Shown: piece by piece, positions 43,842 to 52,981 of the stretch
Layout: each line of letters opens with the position of its first letter
Position numbering within the stretch: the first letter of the stretch is position 1
NCBI RefSeq assembly: GCF_000299335.2
Contig: NZ_CP004387.1
Location: 3,736,994-3,800,993 of the forward strand
DNA length: 64,000 bases
Origin: Isoalcanivorax pacificus W11-5
Lineage (GTDB): Bacteria > Pseudomonadota > Gammaproteobacteria > Pseudomonadales > Alcanivoracaceae
Direction of reading: 5' to 3'
The notes under the pieces: model-generated
What the model saw: the letters and a program-made list of their open reading frames with translations, nothing else
The model's database searches: none
Told to the model about the DNA's origin: nothing
Made by a program: the position numbers and the translations under genes

Positions 43842-44483
43842 ATGAAGTATGCAATCCTGCCGGTAACGCAGTTCCAGCAGAACTGTTCGTTCCTGGTCTG
43901 CGAAGACACCGGCAAACTGGCCATCTGTGACCCTGGCGGCGATATCGCCAGTATTGAAGCCGCCATCCGCGAGCTGGGCGCGGAGCCGGAGAAGATTCTG
44001 GTCACCCACGGCCATATCGACCACGCCGGCGCCGTTGCCGAGTTGGCGCGCAAGCTGGGCATCCCGGTGGAAGGCCCGCACGAGGACGACCGTTTCTGGA
44101 TCGACATGCTGCCGCAGCAATCGCAGATGTTCGGTTTCCCGCCTGCCGAAGCCTTTACCCCGGACCGCTGGCTCCACCACGGCAATACCGTCACGGTGGG
44201 CAATCTCACGCTGGAAGTGCTGCACTGCCCCGGCCACACCCCCGGCCATGTGGTGTTCTGGCAGCCACAGGCGAAACTGGCCGTGGTCGGTGACGTGCTG
44301 TTCGCCGGGTCCATCGGCCGCACGGATTTCCCGCGCGGCGATCACGCCACACTGGTCAGTTCCATCCGCGAGCGTCTGTTCCCGCTCGGTGACGACGTGG
44401 CCTTTATTCCCGGCCACGGCCCGATGTCGGAGCTGGGCCATGAGCGCCGCACCAATCCGTTTGTGAGTGACCACCGTGGCTGA
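43842..44483 (+). CDS. Metallo-beta-lactamase-fold hydrolase (glyoxalase II-like)
   Basis: The 213-residue enzyme has the metal-binding motif THGHIDHAG, a His in HCPGHTPGHVVF, Asp in VVGDVLFAGSIGRTDFP and the last His in FIPGHGPMSELGHE. This small form is the YcbL/GloB2-like type of hydroxyacylglutathione hydrolase. Its start codon is about six bases after repeat B. It is followed by the MscS-like gene with a 17-bp overlap. Confidence 0.92.
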   Translation: MKYAILPVTQFQQNCSFLVCEDTGKLAICDPGGDIASIEAAIRELGAEPEKILVTHGHIDHAGAVAELARKLGIPVEGPHEDDRFWIDMLPQQSQMFGFPPAEAFTPDRWLHHGNTVTVGNLTLEVLHCPGHTPGHVVFWQPQAKLAVVGDVLFAGSIGRTDFPRGDHATLVSSIRERLFPLGDDVAFIPGHGPMSELGHERRTNPFVSDHRG

Positions 44484-45033
44484 GTTCTTTAACGACTATA
44501 TTCCGCAGCACAACCTGCTGCGCATCCTGCTGACCCTGGTCGCCCTCACGGTAATCCTGCTGCTGAGCAGCGTGACGCGCCGCCTGGCACGCCGTTTCGG
44601 TGCCCGCCAGGGCTATGGTCCGGGGCGAATTTTCCAGGTCACGGTGATGGTCAATGTGGTGGCCATCATCACCACACTGGTGGTGCTCGGCGTCATCTGG
44701 GGCTTTACCGGCCAGGGGTTCATGGTGATCGCCTCGTCGCTGTTTGCCGTGGTCGGTATCGCGCTGTTTGCGGCCTGGTCGATACTGAGCAATATCACCG
44801 CTGCCTTTATTCTGTTTTTCAGCGCGCCGTTTCAGGTCGGCGACCGCATCCGCGTGCTGGATGGCGACAACACCCTGACCGGTCGCGTGCGCCACATGGG
44901 CCTGATCTACCTGACCCTGGACGATGAAGACGGGCACCGCTACACACTGCCCAACAACATGCTGTTGCAACGTACCGTTATCCGGCTTGCCCCGAACAAG
45001 GAGCTCCCATGCGACAAAAAACACTGCCGCTGA
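44467..45033 (+). CDS. Short MscS-like membrane protein
   Basis: The 188-residue protein has three membrane segments (LLRILLTLVALTVILLLSS; VNVVAIITTLVVLGVIWGF; VIASSLFAVVGIALFAAWSIL) and the start of an MscS beta domain (FFSAPFQVGDRIRVLDG, YTLPNNMLLQ), but lacks the long C-terminal domain of full MscS (about 280 residues). A GTG start at 44467 or 44476 is needed. It may form a small channel or be a minimal variant. Confidence 0.75.
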   Translation: MTTVAEFFNDYIPQHNLLRILLTLVALTVILLLSSVTRRLARRFGARQGYGPGRIFQVTVMVNVVAIITTLVVLGVIWGFTGQGFMVIASSLFAVVGIALFAAWSILSNITAAFILFFSAPFQVGDRIRVLDGDNTLTGRVRHMGLIYLTLDDEDGHRYTLPNNMLLQRTVIRLAPNKELPCDKKHCR

Positions 45034-45317
45034 TTGTTTTCGCCCTGCTCACCCTGGCCGGCTGCCAGACTGCCGACACCGGGCAGGCCGCGCCGATGGA
45101 CCCGGCCTGCGCCCAGAAGCCGGATTCCGGCATGTGCCGTGCCGCCTTTACGCGCTACTATTTTGACCAGGCCAGCGGCGCCTGCCGCAGCTTTATCTGG
45201 GGCGGTTGCGGCGGCACGGTGCCGTTCGAAACCATGGAAGCCTGCCAGAGCGGCTGCCAGGCGCCAGCCTCCGGCGAGCCGCCGGTGGCGCCTGTGAAAC
45301 AGAGTCTGTCGTTCTGA
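45009..45317 (+). CDS. Lipoprotein with a Kunitz/BPTI domain
   Basis: The 102-residue protein has a lipobox (LLTLAGC, Cys19) and one Kunitz domain with six cysteines at 34, 43, 59, 67, 79 and 83. The spacing (9, 16, 8, 12, 4) is within one residue of bovine trypsin inhibitor. The expected reactive-site residue after the second Cys is Arg44, which predicts inhibition of trypsin-like proteases. The GGCGG strand and aromatic FTRYYFD fit the fold. Its start overlaps the MscS-like gene by 25 bp. Confidence 0.85.
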   Translation: MRQKTLPLIVFALLTLAGCQTADTGQAAPMDPACAQKPDSGMCRAAFTRYYFDQASGACRSFIWGGCGGTVPFETMEACQSGCQAPASGEPPVAPVKQSLSF

Positions 45318-45346
45318 GCACACCTGCCGAGACAAGGAGCACCTCA

Positions 45347-45703
45347 ATGACTGAACACCAGCCCAGCGCCGCCGACAAAGACCAGACCAACATGGTGCGG
45401 ATCGTCTATATCCTCTATCTCGTCTCGCTGGTGGTGGGGATCACCTCGCTGGTGGCCGTGGTACTCGCACACGTCTACCACGGCGGTGCCAACGAGCCGC
45501 AACGCAGCCACTTCCAGTATCAGTACCGCACCTTCTGGATCGGCCTGCTGTACGGCATCGTCTGCCTGCTGACGTCCTTTATCGGTGTCGGTTTCATTCT
45601 CATGCTGGGCCTGCTCGTCTGGTTCATTGTGCGCTGCGCGAAGGGCCTGATGGCCATCAACAACGGCCAGGCCATGCCCGTCCCCACGACCTGGCTCTGG
45701 TAA
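45347..45703 (+). CDS. Small membrane protein (DUF4870-like)
   Basis: The 118-residue protein has a polar N-terminus and three membrane segments (VYILYLVSLVVGITSLVAVVLAHVY; TFWIGLLYGIVCLLTSFIGVGF; ILMLGLLVWFIVRCAKGL), then PVPTTWLW. It resembles DUF4870/TIGR-type small membrane proteins. AAGGAG stands before the ATG at 45347. The function is unknown. Confidence 0.75.
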   Translation: MTEHQPSAADKDQTNMVRIVYILYLVSLVVGITSLVAVVLAHVYHGGANEPQRSHFQYQYRTFWIGLLYGIVCLLTSFIGVGFILMLGLLVWFIVRCAKGLMAINNGQAMPVPTTWLW

Positions 45704-45787
45704 TCCACGCAGGGGCGCACCCCGCCCTTGCCACAAAACGGTCACGAACGGGCGCCATCATGGCGCCCACACTCCGGGAGTTTCGTC

Positions 45788-46480
45788 ATGAATACGCTCA
45801 TCCGCCTGCTTCTGATCGGTTCACTGGCCTGGCTGCTGGCCGCCTGTGAACGCAGCCCGACCCTGCGCCTGTACGAAGGGCCCGAGCGCGGCCGCGCAGA
45901 GGTGCTGACCGTTCGCGTCCCTGAGCAGCTCGAAATCCTGACCATCAATGAGCAGCGCGTGGAGCGCGGCAACACGCTGTTCGCCACCGGCTACCAGGAC
46001 CTGCAACTGGCACCGGGCGAATATCGCGTCGTCGCCTACTACAAGGAATTGTGGGATCTGGAACTGGACAACCACGCCGTCTACCGCTCTGACCCGGTGA
46101 CCTTCACCGTGAACGGCAAAGGCGGCGAGTTCTATCGCCTGGCCTACGAGAAACCGGAGAACGCGCAGCAGGCAGAACACCTGGCAGACAACTTCTCCGG
46201 CTGGGTGGAAAACATCGCCACCGGAGAACGCCGCGACACCACCGCCAGCGGCCTGGTACGGCCGGGCCTGTTCACTGGCCTGGTGGCCGGCAGCACCGCC
46301 GCCGTGGCCGAACAGCCTGCCGTGACCAGTGTGGCGCCGGCCAACAGCGCACCGGCAGCAGCACCAGCGGCTGCCGCCGGCAATGGCGCCGACATGGGCT
46401 ATGTGGACATGCTGAAAGCCTACTGGTCACAGGCCAGCGCCGAAGAGCGGCGGGAGTTTCTGCGCTGGATTGCCGAGTAA
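45788..46480 (+). CDS. DUF2057 (YccT-like) lipoprotein
   Basis: The 230-residue protein has a signal with LLAAC (Cys20) and a DUF2057 domain: LRLYEGPERGRAEVLTVRVP, INEQRVERGNTLFATGYQDLQLAPGEYRVVAYYKELWDLE. A Pro/Ala-rich linker and a short C-terminal helix (YWSQASAEERREFLRWIAE) follow. The fold suggests an envelope accessory factor. The ATG at 45788 begins the signal peptide directly. Confidence 0.8.
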   Translation: MNTLIRLLLIGSLAWLLAACERSPTLRLYEGPERGRAEVLTVRVPEQLEILTINEQRVERGNTLFATGYQDLQLAPGEYRVVAYYKELWDLELDNHAVYRSDPVTFTVNGKGGEFYRLAYEKPENAQQAEHLADNFSGWVENIATGERRDTTASGLVRPGLFTGLVAGSTAAVAEQPAVTSVAPANSAPAAAPAAAAGNGADMGYVDMLKAYWSQASAEERREFLRWIAE

Positions 46481-46499
46481 CGCCGGCAACGCACCACAC

Positions 46500-46526
46500 A
46501 ACAAGGCGCCGGACGGCGCCTTGTTT
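46500..46526. terminator. Bidirectional rho-independent terminator
   Basis: An 11-bp stem (AACAAGGCGCC/GGCGCCTTGTT) around GGAC serves both the DUF2057 gene on the plus strand and the yjbQ-like gene ending at 46525 on the minus strand. Confidence 0.8.
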
Positions 46527-46953
46527 ATGTCAGCTCGCCGTTCAGCGTAGCAACTATTTCCCGCCCGCCGCCGTGGTCACGGTGTTCGCACAGGTAAATA
46601 CCCTGCCAGGTGCCCAGCGCCAGCCGGCCATGGCTAACCGGAATGCTCAGTGACGGGCCGATCAGCACGCTCTTGATATGTGCCGGCATATCGTCCGGCC
46701 CTTCCAGCGTGTGTTCATAATGCGGGGCGTTTTCCGGCACCATCACGTTGAAGTGGCGTTCCAGGTCACCGCGTACATCCGGGTCCGCGTTTTCATTGAT
46801 GGCCAGCGAGGCCGAGGTATGGCGGATAAACAGATGCAGCAGCCCGATGCGATAGCGGGCCATATCCGGCAGCGCGTCCAGCACCTCGCGCGTAATCAGG
46901 TGGAAACCCCTTGTCCGCGGCGCCAGGCGAAACGTCTGTTGTTGCCAGCTCAT
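46525..46953 (-). CDS. YjbQ/UPF0047-family protein
   Basis: The 142-residue protein has the family signature [53 protein letters not shown] and the closing [21 protein letters not shown]. The family has thiamine-phosphate-synthase-like activity in vitro, but its true role is unclear. It follows the dehydrogenase gene immediately (one base between). Confidence 0.93.
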   Translation of the reverse strand: MSWQQQTFRLAPRTRGFHLITREVLDALPDMARYRIGLLHLFIRHTSASLAINENADPDVRGDLERHFNVMVPENAPHYEHTLEGPDDMPAHIKSVLIGPSLSIPVSHGRLALGTWQGIYLCEHRDHGGGREIVATLNGELT

Positions 46954-46954
46954 G

Positions 46955-47905
46955 TCAGTTCACCAGGTTAGTCGGGGTGCCCGCCTGCCAGGCACGGATA
47001 TTGTTCACCACGCCGTCCAGCAATCGCTGGCGCGCTTCCACGCTCACCCAGGCATTGTGGGGGGTGATGATCAGGTTGGGCACGTCGCCGCGCAGCAGAA
47101 CGTGATCCGCCGGCGGCGGCTCGACAGACAGCACGTCCAGCGCGGCACCCGCGATCTCGCCACTGAGCAGGGCCTCGCGCAGTGCGATTTCGTCCACCAG
47201 GCCGCCGCGTGCTGTGTTGACCAATAACGCGCTGCGTTTCATCGCGTGCAACGCCTCTGCACCGATCACACCGCGCGTGTCATCCGTCAGTGGGCAATGC
47301 AGCGATACCACATCCGCCTCGGCCAGCAACTGCGCCAGCGGCACCCGGCCCGGTTGCGGGCCGCCACGGCCTTCGGCGATCAGCACCTGCATGCCGAACG
47401 CCTCGCCGAGTTTTGCCACATCACGGCCGAGCGTGCCGTAGCCGATGATGCCGAGTTTTTTGCCGGCCAGTTCCATCACCGGGCGGTGCATCAGGCAGAA
47501 CATCGGCGAGCGGCTCCATTCACCGGCCAGCACGTCCTGATGATAATCGTGCCAGCGTGTGGCAAGACCAAGGATCAGCGCCAGCGTATGCTGTGCCACA
47601 CTCGGGCCAGCGTAATCACCCACATTGCAGACCGGGATGCCGCGCTCGCGGGCAGCGGCCAGGTCGACATTATTGGTGCCGGTGGCGCACACGCAGATCA
47701 GTTTCAGATCGCCCGCCGCGCGGATCAGCGCGGCATCGAGCACCACTTTATTGCTGACGACGACGGCGGCGCCGGCGATACGTTGCGCCACCTCATCAGG
47801 CCAGGTCTGGTCGTACAGCTGCCACTCGGGCAAGCTTTGCTCCAGACCGGTAAAATCCATTTCCGCCGGTCGCAGGGTACCGGTATCCAGGAACACGCCT
47901 TTCAT
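46955..47905 (-). CDS. D-2-hydroxyacid dehydrogenase (glycerate-dehydrogenase-like)
   Basis: The 316-residue protein has the NAD-binding motif [21 protein letters not shown], the catalytic Arg in [13 protein letters not shown], Glu in [10 protein letters not shown] and His in [11 protein letters not shown]. It reduces hydroxypyruvate or glyoxylate, or acts on a related 2-ketoacid. Its ATG (47905-47903) overlaps the start codon of the divergent DUF523 gene by two bases. Confidence 0.92.
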   Translation of the reverse strand: MKGVFLDTGTLRPAEMDFTGLEQSLPEWQLYDQTWPDEVAQRIAGAAVVVSNKVVLDAALIRAAGDLKLICVCATGTNNVDLAAARERGIPVCNVGDYAGPSVAQHTLALILGLATRWHDYHQDVLAGEWSRSPMFCLMHRPVMELAGKKLGIIGYGTLGRDVAKLGEAFGMQVLIAEGRGGPQPGRVPLAQLLAEADVVSLHCPLTDDTRGVIGAEALHAMKRSALLVNTARGGLVDEIALREALLSGEIAGAALDVLSVEPPPADHVLLRGDVPNLIITPHNAWVSVEARQRLLDGVVNNIRAWQAGTPTNLVN

Positions 47906-48590
47906 GGACTACTCCGAATTCAGTTTTGCACCACCGTCGCGGCTGGATGCCTGGCTCAACAGTCTGCGCCTGGGTCATGCCGATGATAAACCACGGATCG
48001 CGGTCAGCGCCTGCCTGACCGGGCAACCGGTGCGCTACGACGGCGGCAACCGCTACGACGGCACCGTGGCACGCGTGCTGCGGCGCTGGCTGTTGCTGCA
48101 GGAATATTGCCCGGAAATGGCCATCGGCCTGGGTGTGCCGCGCCCGCCGATCCAGCTGGTCCGCACGGCCGACGGCCTGCGCGTGCGCGGCGTGGCGGAC
48201 AGCCAGCAGGACGTGACCCACGCGCTGCGCGGCTTCGCCGATACGCTGCCGGCGTCGCTCAGCGGCGCGGTACTGAAAGCGCGTTCGCCAAGCTGCGGCG
48301 TGGACAACACGCCCGTGTGGGCGGAGCAGGGAGAACCTCTCGGCACCGCCTCCGGTGCTTTCGCGGCGCGGCTGTCGGAACGTGCGCCGTTATTGCCGAT
48401 GATCAGTGAGCCAGCGCTGGCACGGGCGGAGCAGGTAGAGCTGTTTGTGTTGCAGGTGTATTGCTACCGGCAGTATCAGCGCTGGGGAGCCGGGGAATGG
48501 CTCGTCACCGTGCGTGATGCGGTGGCGGAATGGAAAGTGGAAGCGGTGCGGGCGCCGTTGCTGGCTTATCTTGAACGAGTGCTGGACTAG
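47904..48590 (+). CDS. DUF523 family protein
   Basis: The 228-residue protein has the DUF523 motifs RIAVSACLTGQPVRYDGGNRY, CPEMAIGLGVPRPPIQL, and AVLKARSPSCGVDNTP with conserved cysteines that may bind a metal or cluster. A shorter tail follows with aromatic residues. The function is unknown. The ATG at 47904 starts within the start codon of the gene on the other strand. Confidence 0.88.
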   Translation: MDYSEFSFAPPSRLDAWLNSLRLGHADDKPRIAVSACLTGQPVRYDGGNRYDGTVARVLRRWLLLQEYCPEMAIGLGVPRPPIQLVRTADGLRVRGVADSQQDVTHALRGFADTLPASLSGAVLKARSPSCGVDNTPVWAEQGEPLGTASGAFAARLSERAPLLPMISEPALARAEQVELFVLQVYCYRQYQRWGAGEWLVTVRDAVAEWKVEAVRAPLLAYLERVLD

Positions 48591-48599
48591 CCTGCCGTT

Positions 48600-49190
48600 T
48601 CAGCCTGCTGACTCCAGCCCCTGCTTCGCCACCTCGGCACGCAACGCCGGGTACAGCGTCAGGAACACCGCTTCGAGTTCCGCGTAATGGCGATCGATTT
48701 CTTCAATCATGCCGTGAAACTGGTTTGCAAAGCGTACCCGACCGGCAATGCGGTCCAGCGCCTCGCCGACATTGTTCAGGCTGGCGTAATGACTGAACCA
48801 GTCATCATTCACCATACGCCCGGTCACCACCTGCATGCGTGCCGGCATCAACGGCTGGCCGGTGCGTAACCAGCCGTACTCATCACGAATCGCCTGCGGC
48901 ACAGGCTGATCATAAAACCGGCCCCAATGCTGAATCAGAAAGTGGTCGAACAGCACATCCATCGCGACGCCGGCGAAGCGACGGCGTGCAGGAGAAAACA
49001 GGCGGCGGCTGTCCACCACCAGCGGGTGGGTGTCGGTGAAATGATCCACCAGGCGGTGATTGTGCAGACCGCTGCGCACCGCTGGCGGCAGATCCTGCTC
49101 GCGCACCCCACGCATGAAATCCCCCATCAGGTTGCCGACTTTGGATGCCGTCGTGGGTTGCGCCAGTGTGAGGTGCGCGAAGTAGTTCAT
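48600..49190 (-). CDS. acpH: Acyl carrier protein phosphodiesterase
   Basis: The 196-residue protein has the DUF479/AcpH features: MNYFAHLTLAQPTTASKVGNLMGDF at the N-terminus with metal-binding His, LHNHRLVDHFTDTHP and MDVLFDHFLIQHW. It removes phosphopantetheine from ACP. The start overlaps the speA stop by four bases, an unusual but tight coupling. Confidence 0.9.
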   Translation of the reverse strand: MNYFAHLTLAQPTTASKVGNLMGDFMRGVREQDLPPAVRSGLHNHRLVDHFTDTHPLVVDSRRLFSPARRRFAGVAMDVLFDHFLIQHWGRFYDQPVPQAIRDEYGWLRTGQPLMPARMQVVTGRMVNDDWFSHYASLNNVGEALDRIAGRVRFANQFHGMIEEIDRHYAELEAVFLTLYPALRAEVAKQGLESAG

Positions 49191-51076
49191 TCTTCCAGAT
49201 AAGTATAGCCGGCCAGGCCGTCGCGGATTTCTGCCATGAAATCCTGCCGTTCCTGCTCGCTCAGTGCCGCGCGGCGACAGTGGGCCGCCAGCGTCTCCAG
49301 CAATTGATCCGGCTCGTAATTCACGTAGCGCAGCACGGAACTGACGGTGTCGCCCTGAATGGCCTGGTCGAGGTGAATGTTGCCGGCAGCGTCGATATCC
49401 ACGTCCACGGAATCGGTGTCGCCGAACAGGTTGTGCATGTCGCCGAGAATTTCCTGATAGGCGCCGACCATGAAAATACCCAGTTCGTCCCCCGCGTTTT
49501 CCGGCAGCGGCAGCGTCGTCTCCAGCCCTTCGCCATCGACATACTGGTCAATGCGGCCATCGGAATCGCAGGTGATGTCCTGCAACACGGCGCGCACGGT
49601 GGGCGGCTGGTCCAGGCCGGCGAGCGGCAGGATCGGGAAAATCTGGTCGATCCCCCAGACATCCGGTACAGACTGGAACACGGAGAAGTTCACGAACAGT
49701 TTGTCCGCCAGAATCTCGTTGAGATCGTCCAGCAGTGCGCGCTGATGCTTGCGCTGCGGATCAAGCTGCGCGCGGATCGACAGCAGGCAGTTCACATACA
49801 GCTTTTCCGCCATGGCGCGTTCGGTAAGGCTCAACTCGCCAAGCAGGAAACGCTGGTGCGCGTCCTGCCACACCGCCAGCACTTCCTGATGGGTTTCCAG
49901 CAGGTGCGGGCGTGGGCCGCGCAGGGTTTCCAGCAGCGCCCACAGCGTCACCACGTCTTCTGCAGCGCTGGCCGCCGGCGGCGGCACGTCCTGCACGCGC
50001 AGTTGTTCGCGGTCGATGATGTTCACCAGCAGCACAGCGTGGTGCGCGGTGAGCGCACGGCCGGATTCGCTGATCAGGTTCGGTTGCGGCAGGCCGGCCC
50101 GCTCGGCAGCTTCGCGCACGGTCTGCACAATGTGCCAGGCATAATCGGCCAGGCCGTAGTTCATGGAGCAGGCGGAACGCGAGCGTGTGCCTTCGTAGTC
50201 CACGCCCAGACCGCCGCCCACATCGAGCGTGTCCACCGGTGCGCCGAGCGCCCGCAGCTCCTGGTAGTAGCGCGCGGCCTCGCGCATGCCGACCTTGATA
50301 TCCTGGATATTCGCCACCTGCGAACCAAGGTGGAAATGCAGCATGCGAATGCTGTCGAGATAGCCCGCGTCGCGGCAGGTTTCCACCGCCTGTACCAGTT
50401 GCGAGGCCGACAGGCCGAACTTGGATTTTTCACCGCCGGTGTTCTGCCAGTTGCCTTTGCCGATCGACATCAGCCGCACACGCAGGCCCAGGCGCGGCAC
50501 CACGCCGAGCGCCTTGGCCTCGGCCAGGATCACCGGCAGTTCAGACAGCTTTTCCACCACGATGTGCACGCGAAAGCCGAGCTTCTCGCCCATCAGCGCC
50601 AGGCGCACGTACTCGCGGTCCTTGTAGCCGTTGCAGACGATCGTGTTGCCGGCCTCACCGGAGTGCGCCAGCACCGCCAGCAGTTCCGGCTTGGAACCGG
50701 CTTCCAGACCGACCGGCTCACCCAGTTCACGGGCCTGGATGATCTCCTGCACCACACGGCGCTGCTGGTTGACCTTGATCGGGTACACCGGCGTGTAGCC
50801 GCCCTGGTAGCTCTGCCCGGCGATGGCCTCGCGGAACGCGCCAGCCAGCATCTGCACCCGGTGACGCAAAATACCGTCGAAACGCACCAGCACCGGCGAG
50901 CGCAGCCCGGCGGCACGGCAAGCGGCAAACACGGCGTCCAGCCGCGCCATGCCGGCGCCGGGGTGGCCGTTCGGGCAGACCGTGACATGGCCGTCGTCGT
51001 CGACGCCAAAATAGCCGTCGCCCCAGCGTTCCACGTTGTAGATATTCAGTGCGTCGGTGGTGCTCCAGTGGTTCAT
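49187..51076 (-). CDS. speA: Biosynthetic arginine decarboxylase
   Basis: The 629-residue PLP enzyme has the PLP lysine in YPIKVNQQRRVV, the arginine decarboxylase motifs LGSQVANIQDIKVGMREA, VGGGLGVDYEGTRS, and LISESGRALTAHHAVL. It makes agmatine, the first step of the arginine route to putrescine and spermidine. The length fits the family. speE lies divergently about 155 bp away. Confidence 0.96.
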   Translation of the reverse strand: MNHWSTTDALNIYNVERWGDGYFGVDDDGHVTVCPNGHPGAGMARLDAVFAACRAAGLRSPVLVRFDGILRHRVQMLAGAFREAIAGQSYQGGYTPVYPIKVNQQRRVVQEIIQARELGEPVGLEAGSKPELLAVLAHSGEAGNTIVCNGYKDREYVRLALMGEKLGFRVHIVVEKLSELPVILAEAKALGVVPRLGLRVRLMSIGKGNWQNTGGEKSKFGLSASQLVQAVETCRDAGYLDSIRMLHFHLGSQVANIQDIKVGMREAARYYQELRALGAPVDTLDVGGGLGVDYEGTRSRSACSMNYGLADYAWHIVQTVREAAERAGLPQPNLISESGRALTAHHAVLLVNIIDREQLRVQDVPPPAASAAEDVVTLWALLETLRGPRPHLLETHQEVLAVWQDAHQRFLLGELSLTERAMAEKLYVNCLLSIRAQLDPQRKHQRALLDDLNEILADKLFVNFSVFQSVPDVWGIDQIFPILPLAGLDQPPTVRAVLQDITCDSDGRIDQYVDGEGLETTLPLPENAGDELGIFMVGAYQEILGDMHNLFGDTDSVDVDIDAAGNIHLDQAIQGDTVSSVLRYVNYEPDQLLETLAAHCRRAALSEQERQDFMAEIRDGLAGYTYLEE

Positions 51077-51232
51077 TGCTGCTCCCGGTGGGTGATGCCG
51101 GCATTATCCCAGAGCTGGCGCGGGGTCCAAGTGAAATTTTTCATGGGACTGCCTTGTTTCAGCCGCTAGAATGGCCGCTTTCGCCCCCCATGCCGCTCCT
51201 GCCGGGCGGTGCGCCACCGATGAGGTTGTTCC

Positions 51233-52084
51233 ATGTCAGACGAAAAATGGTTTGTCGAGCACTTTGACAGCGCCGGTACGGCCTTTGGCCTGCGGCTGAA
51301 AGCCAGGCTGGAGGCGGTGCAGACCGAGTACCAGCACATCGAGATGTGGGACACCGACACCTTCGGCTACCTGATGACCATCGACGGCGCAACCATGGTC
51401 ACCAGCCGCGACAACTTCCTGTACCACGAAATGATGTCGCACCCGGTGCTGTTCAGCCACCCGGACCCGAAGCGCGTGGTGATCATCGGCGGCGGCGACT
51501 GCGGCACGCTGCGCGAGGTGCTGCGCCACCCCGGCGTTGAGCAAGCCACGCAGATCGACATCGACGAAATGGTCACGCGCCTGTCGGAAAAATATTTCCC
51601 GGAGCTGTGCGAGTCGAACAACGACCCGCGCGCGGAGCTGCTGTTCATTGACGGCGTGAAGTGGATGCGCGAATGCGACGCCGGCAGCATCGACGTGATC
51701 ATCGTTGACTCCACCGACCCGGTCGGCCCGGCGGAAGGCCTGTTCAAGGCGGATTTCTTCCGTGATTGCCACCGCGTACTCCGCGACGGCGGCATCATCG
51801 TGCAGCAAAGCGAATCACCGCTGCTGCACAGCGTCAGCATTATCCGCGACCTGCACGTGAACATGCGTGAAGCCGGTTTCACCAGCACGCAGACGCTGCC
51901 GTTCCCGCAACCCTGCTACCCGAGCGGCTGGTGGAGCTGCACGATGGCCGGCAAGGGCACCGATGTGACGCGCTTCCGTGAAAAGGACGCCGCCGCGAAA
52001 CCGTTCGAGACGCAGTACTACACCGCCGACATCCATCGCGGCGCGCTGACGCTGCCGCCGTTCATGAAGAAAGCCCTGTCCTGA
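51233..52084 (+). CDS. speE: Spermidine synthase
   Basis: The 283-residue protein has the SpeE motifs VTSRDNFLYHEMMSHPVLFSHP, VVIIGGGDCGTLREVLRH, IDIDEMV and the catalytic Asp in IIVDSTDPVGPAEGLF. It transfers aminopropyl from decarboxylated SAM to putrescine. It lies divergent from speA, so polyamine genes are paired here. Confidence 0.95.
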   Translation: MSDEKWFVEHFDSAGTAFGLRLKARLEAVQTEYQHIEMWDTDTFGYLMTIDGATMVTSRDNFLYHEMMSHPVLFSHPDPKRVVIIGGGDCGTLREVLRHPGVEQATQIDIDEMVTRLSEKYFPELCESNNDPRAELLFIDGVKWMRECDAGSIDVIIVDSTDPVGPAEGLFKADFFRDCHRVLRDGGIIVQQSESPLLHSVSIIRDLHVNMREAGFTSTQTLPFPQPCYPSGWWSCTMAGKGTDVTRFREKDAAAKPFETQYYTADIHRGALTLPPFMKKALS

Positions 52085-52096
52085 TCCGCCAACAGA

Positions 52097-52879
52097 TCAG
52101 GACGACTGACGCCGGGCATAACGACCCGGCGTCAGGCCCACCACCCGCTGAAAGTCCCGGATAAAATGCGCTTCATCAAAGTAGCCCAGTTGCTGCGCCA
52201 GCCACGCCTGGCTGGGGCGCTGCGGTAGCGGCTGCTTGAGCAGGCGCCGCGCACTAGCCACCCGCGCCACGCGCGCAAACTGCTTCGGGCTCATGCCCAC
52301 TTCCATCAGGAAACGCCGCTCCAGCGCACGCCGTGACAACGGCACATCCGCCAGCACCTCCGGCAACGGCTTCATTGCCCGCAGGGCCTGCATGGTGCCG
52401 TTGACGGCGGGCGAGGGTCGCTGTGGCCGCAGGTGCGTCAGCAGCCACTGGTCAAGGTAGGCAAGCCGGCTGTGCGTGTCCGGCAACAGGGCCATTTGCT
52501 CGTGCAGTGCATGCAGCGGCGCGGCAGCGCGCGCAGACAGCAACAGGTCATCGATGTCCGGCACCGGGCAATCCCACAGCGCCCGCACCCCGGCGGGATG
52601 GAAACGCACACCAAACGCATAGCGCCCGGCCGCCGGCAGCAGTTGCCCGGACTGCGGCAATGCCGGCGCCCAGATCAGCCCCTGCCCCGGCGTCGACGCC
52701 AGCCCCAGCGGCGCGCCGTAACTCAGTATCAGCGAGGTGCCGCCATCCGGGTGCATCAATGCCGCCTGATCTGACCCGTCTCCGGCACGAGTGTCCAGAC
52801 ACCAGAGGCTCTGCACCAGCGGCCGTAACGGCGGCGAGGGGGCCACGCGCACCAGCGCGACCTGTTCGGGAGGGGACAT
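52097..52879 (-). CDS. AraC-family transcriptional regulator
   Basis: The 260-residue protein has a DUF6597-like N-terminal sensor part (PPLRPLVQSLWCLDTRAG, FGVRFHPAGVRALWDCPV) and two C-terminal helix-turn-helix motifs ending in QAWLAQQLGYFDEAHFIRDFQRVVGLTPGRYARRQ. It is divergent from the AhpD-like gene, which it probably controls. The start at 52879 is chosen because the frame upstream reads through the neighbouring gene. Confidence 0.88.
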   Translation of the reverse strand: MSPPEQVALVRVAPSPPLRPLVQSLWCLDTRAGDGSDQAALMHPDGGTSLILSYGAPLGLASTPGQGLIWAPALPQSGQLLPAAGRYAFGVRFHPAGVRALWDCPVPDIDDLLLSARAAAPLHALHEQMALLPDTHSRLAYLDQWLLTHLRPQRPSPAVNGTMQALRAMKPLPEVLADVPLSRRALERRFLMEVGMSPKQFARVARVASARRLLKQPLPQRPSQAWLAQQLGYFDEAHFIRDFQRVVGLTPGRYARRQSS

Positions 52880-52981
52880 ACGGACACGCTCCAGGGCAGA
52901 CGTACAACGCCGCAAAACTACAATGCCGGCGGCAGGCGATTGTTCAGACTGAGCGTACCCGCACTGAAATGGAGATGCATC

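Noticed and set aside
49280..51169. 629-codon plus-strand ORF opposite speA
   Set aside because: It mirrors the speA frame and has shadow composition; speA motifs are complete.
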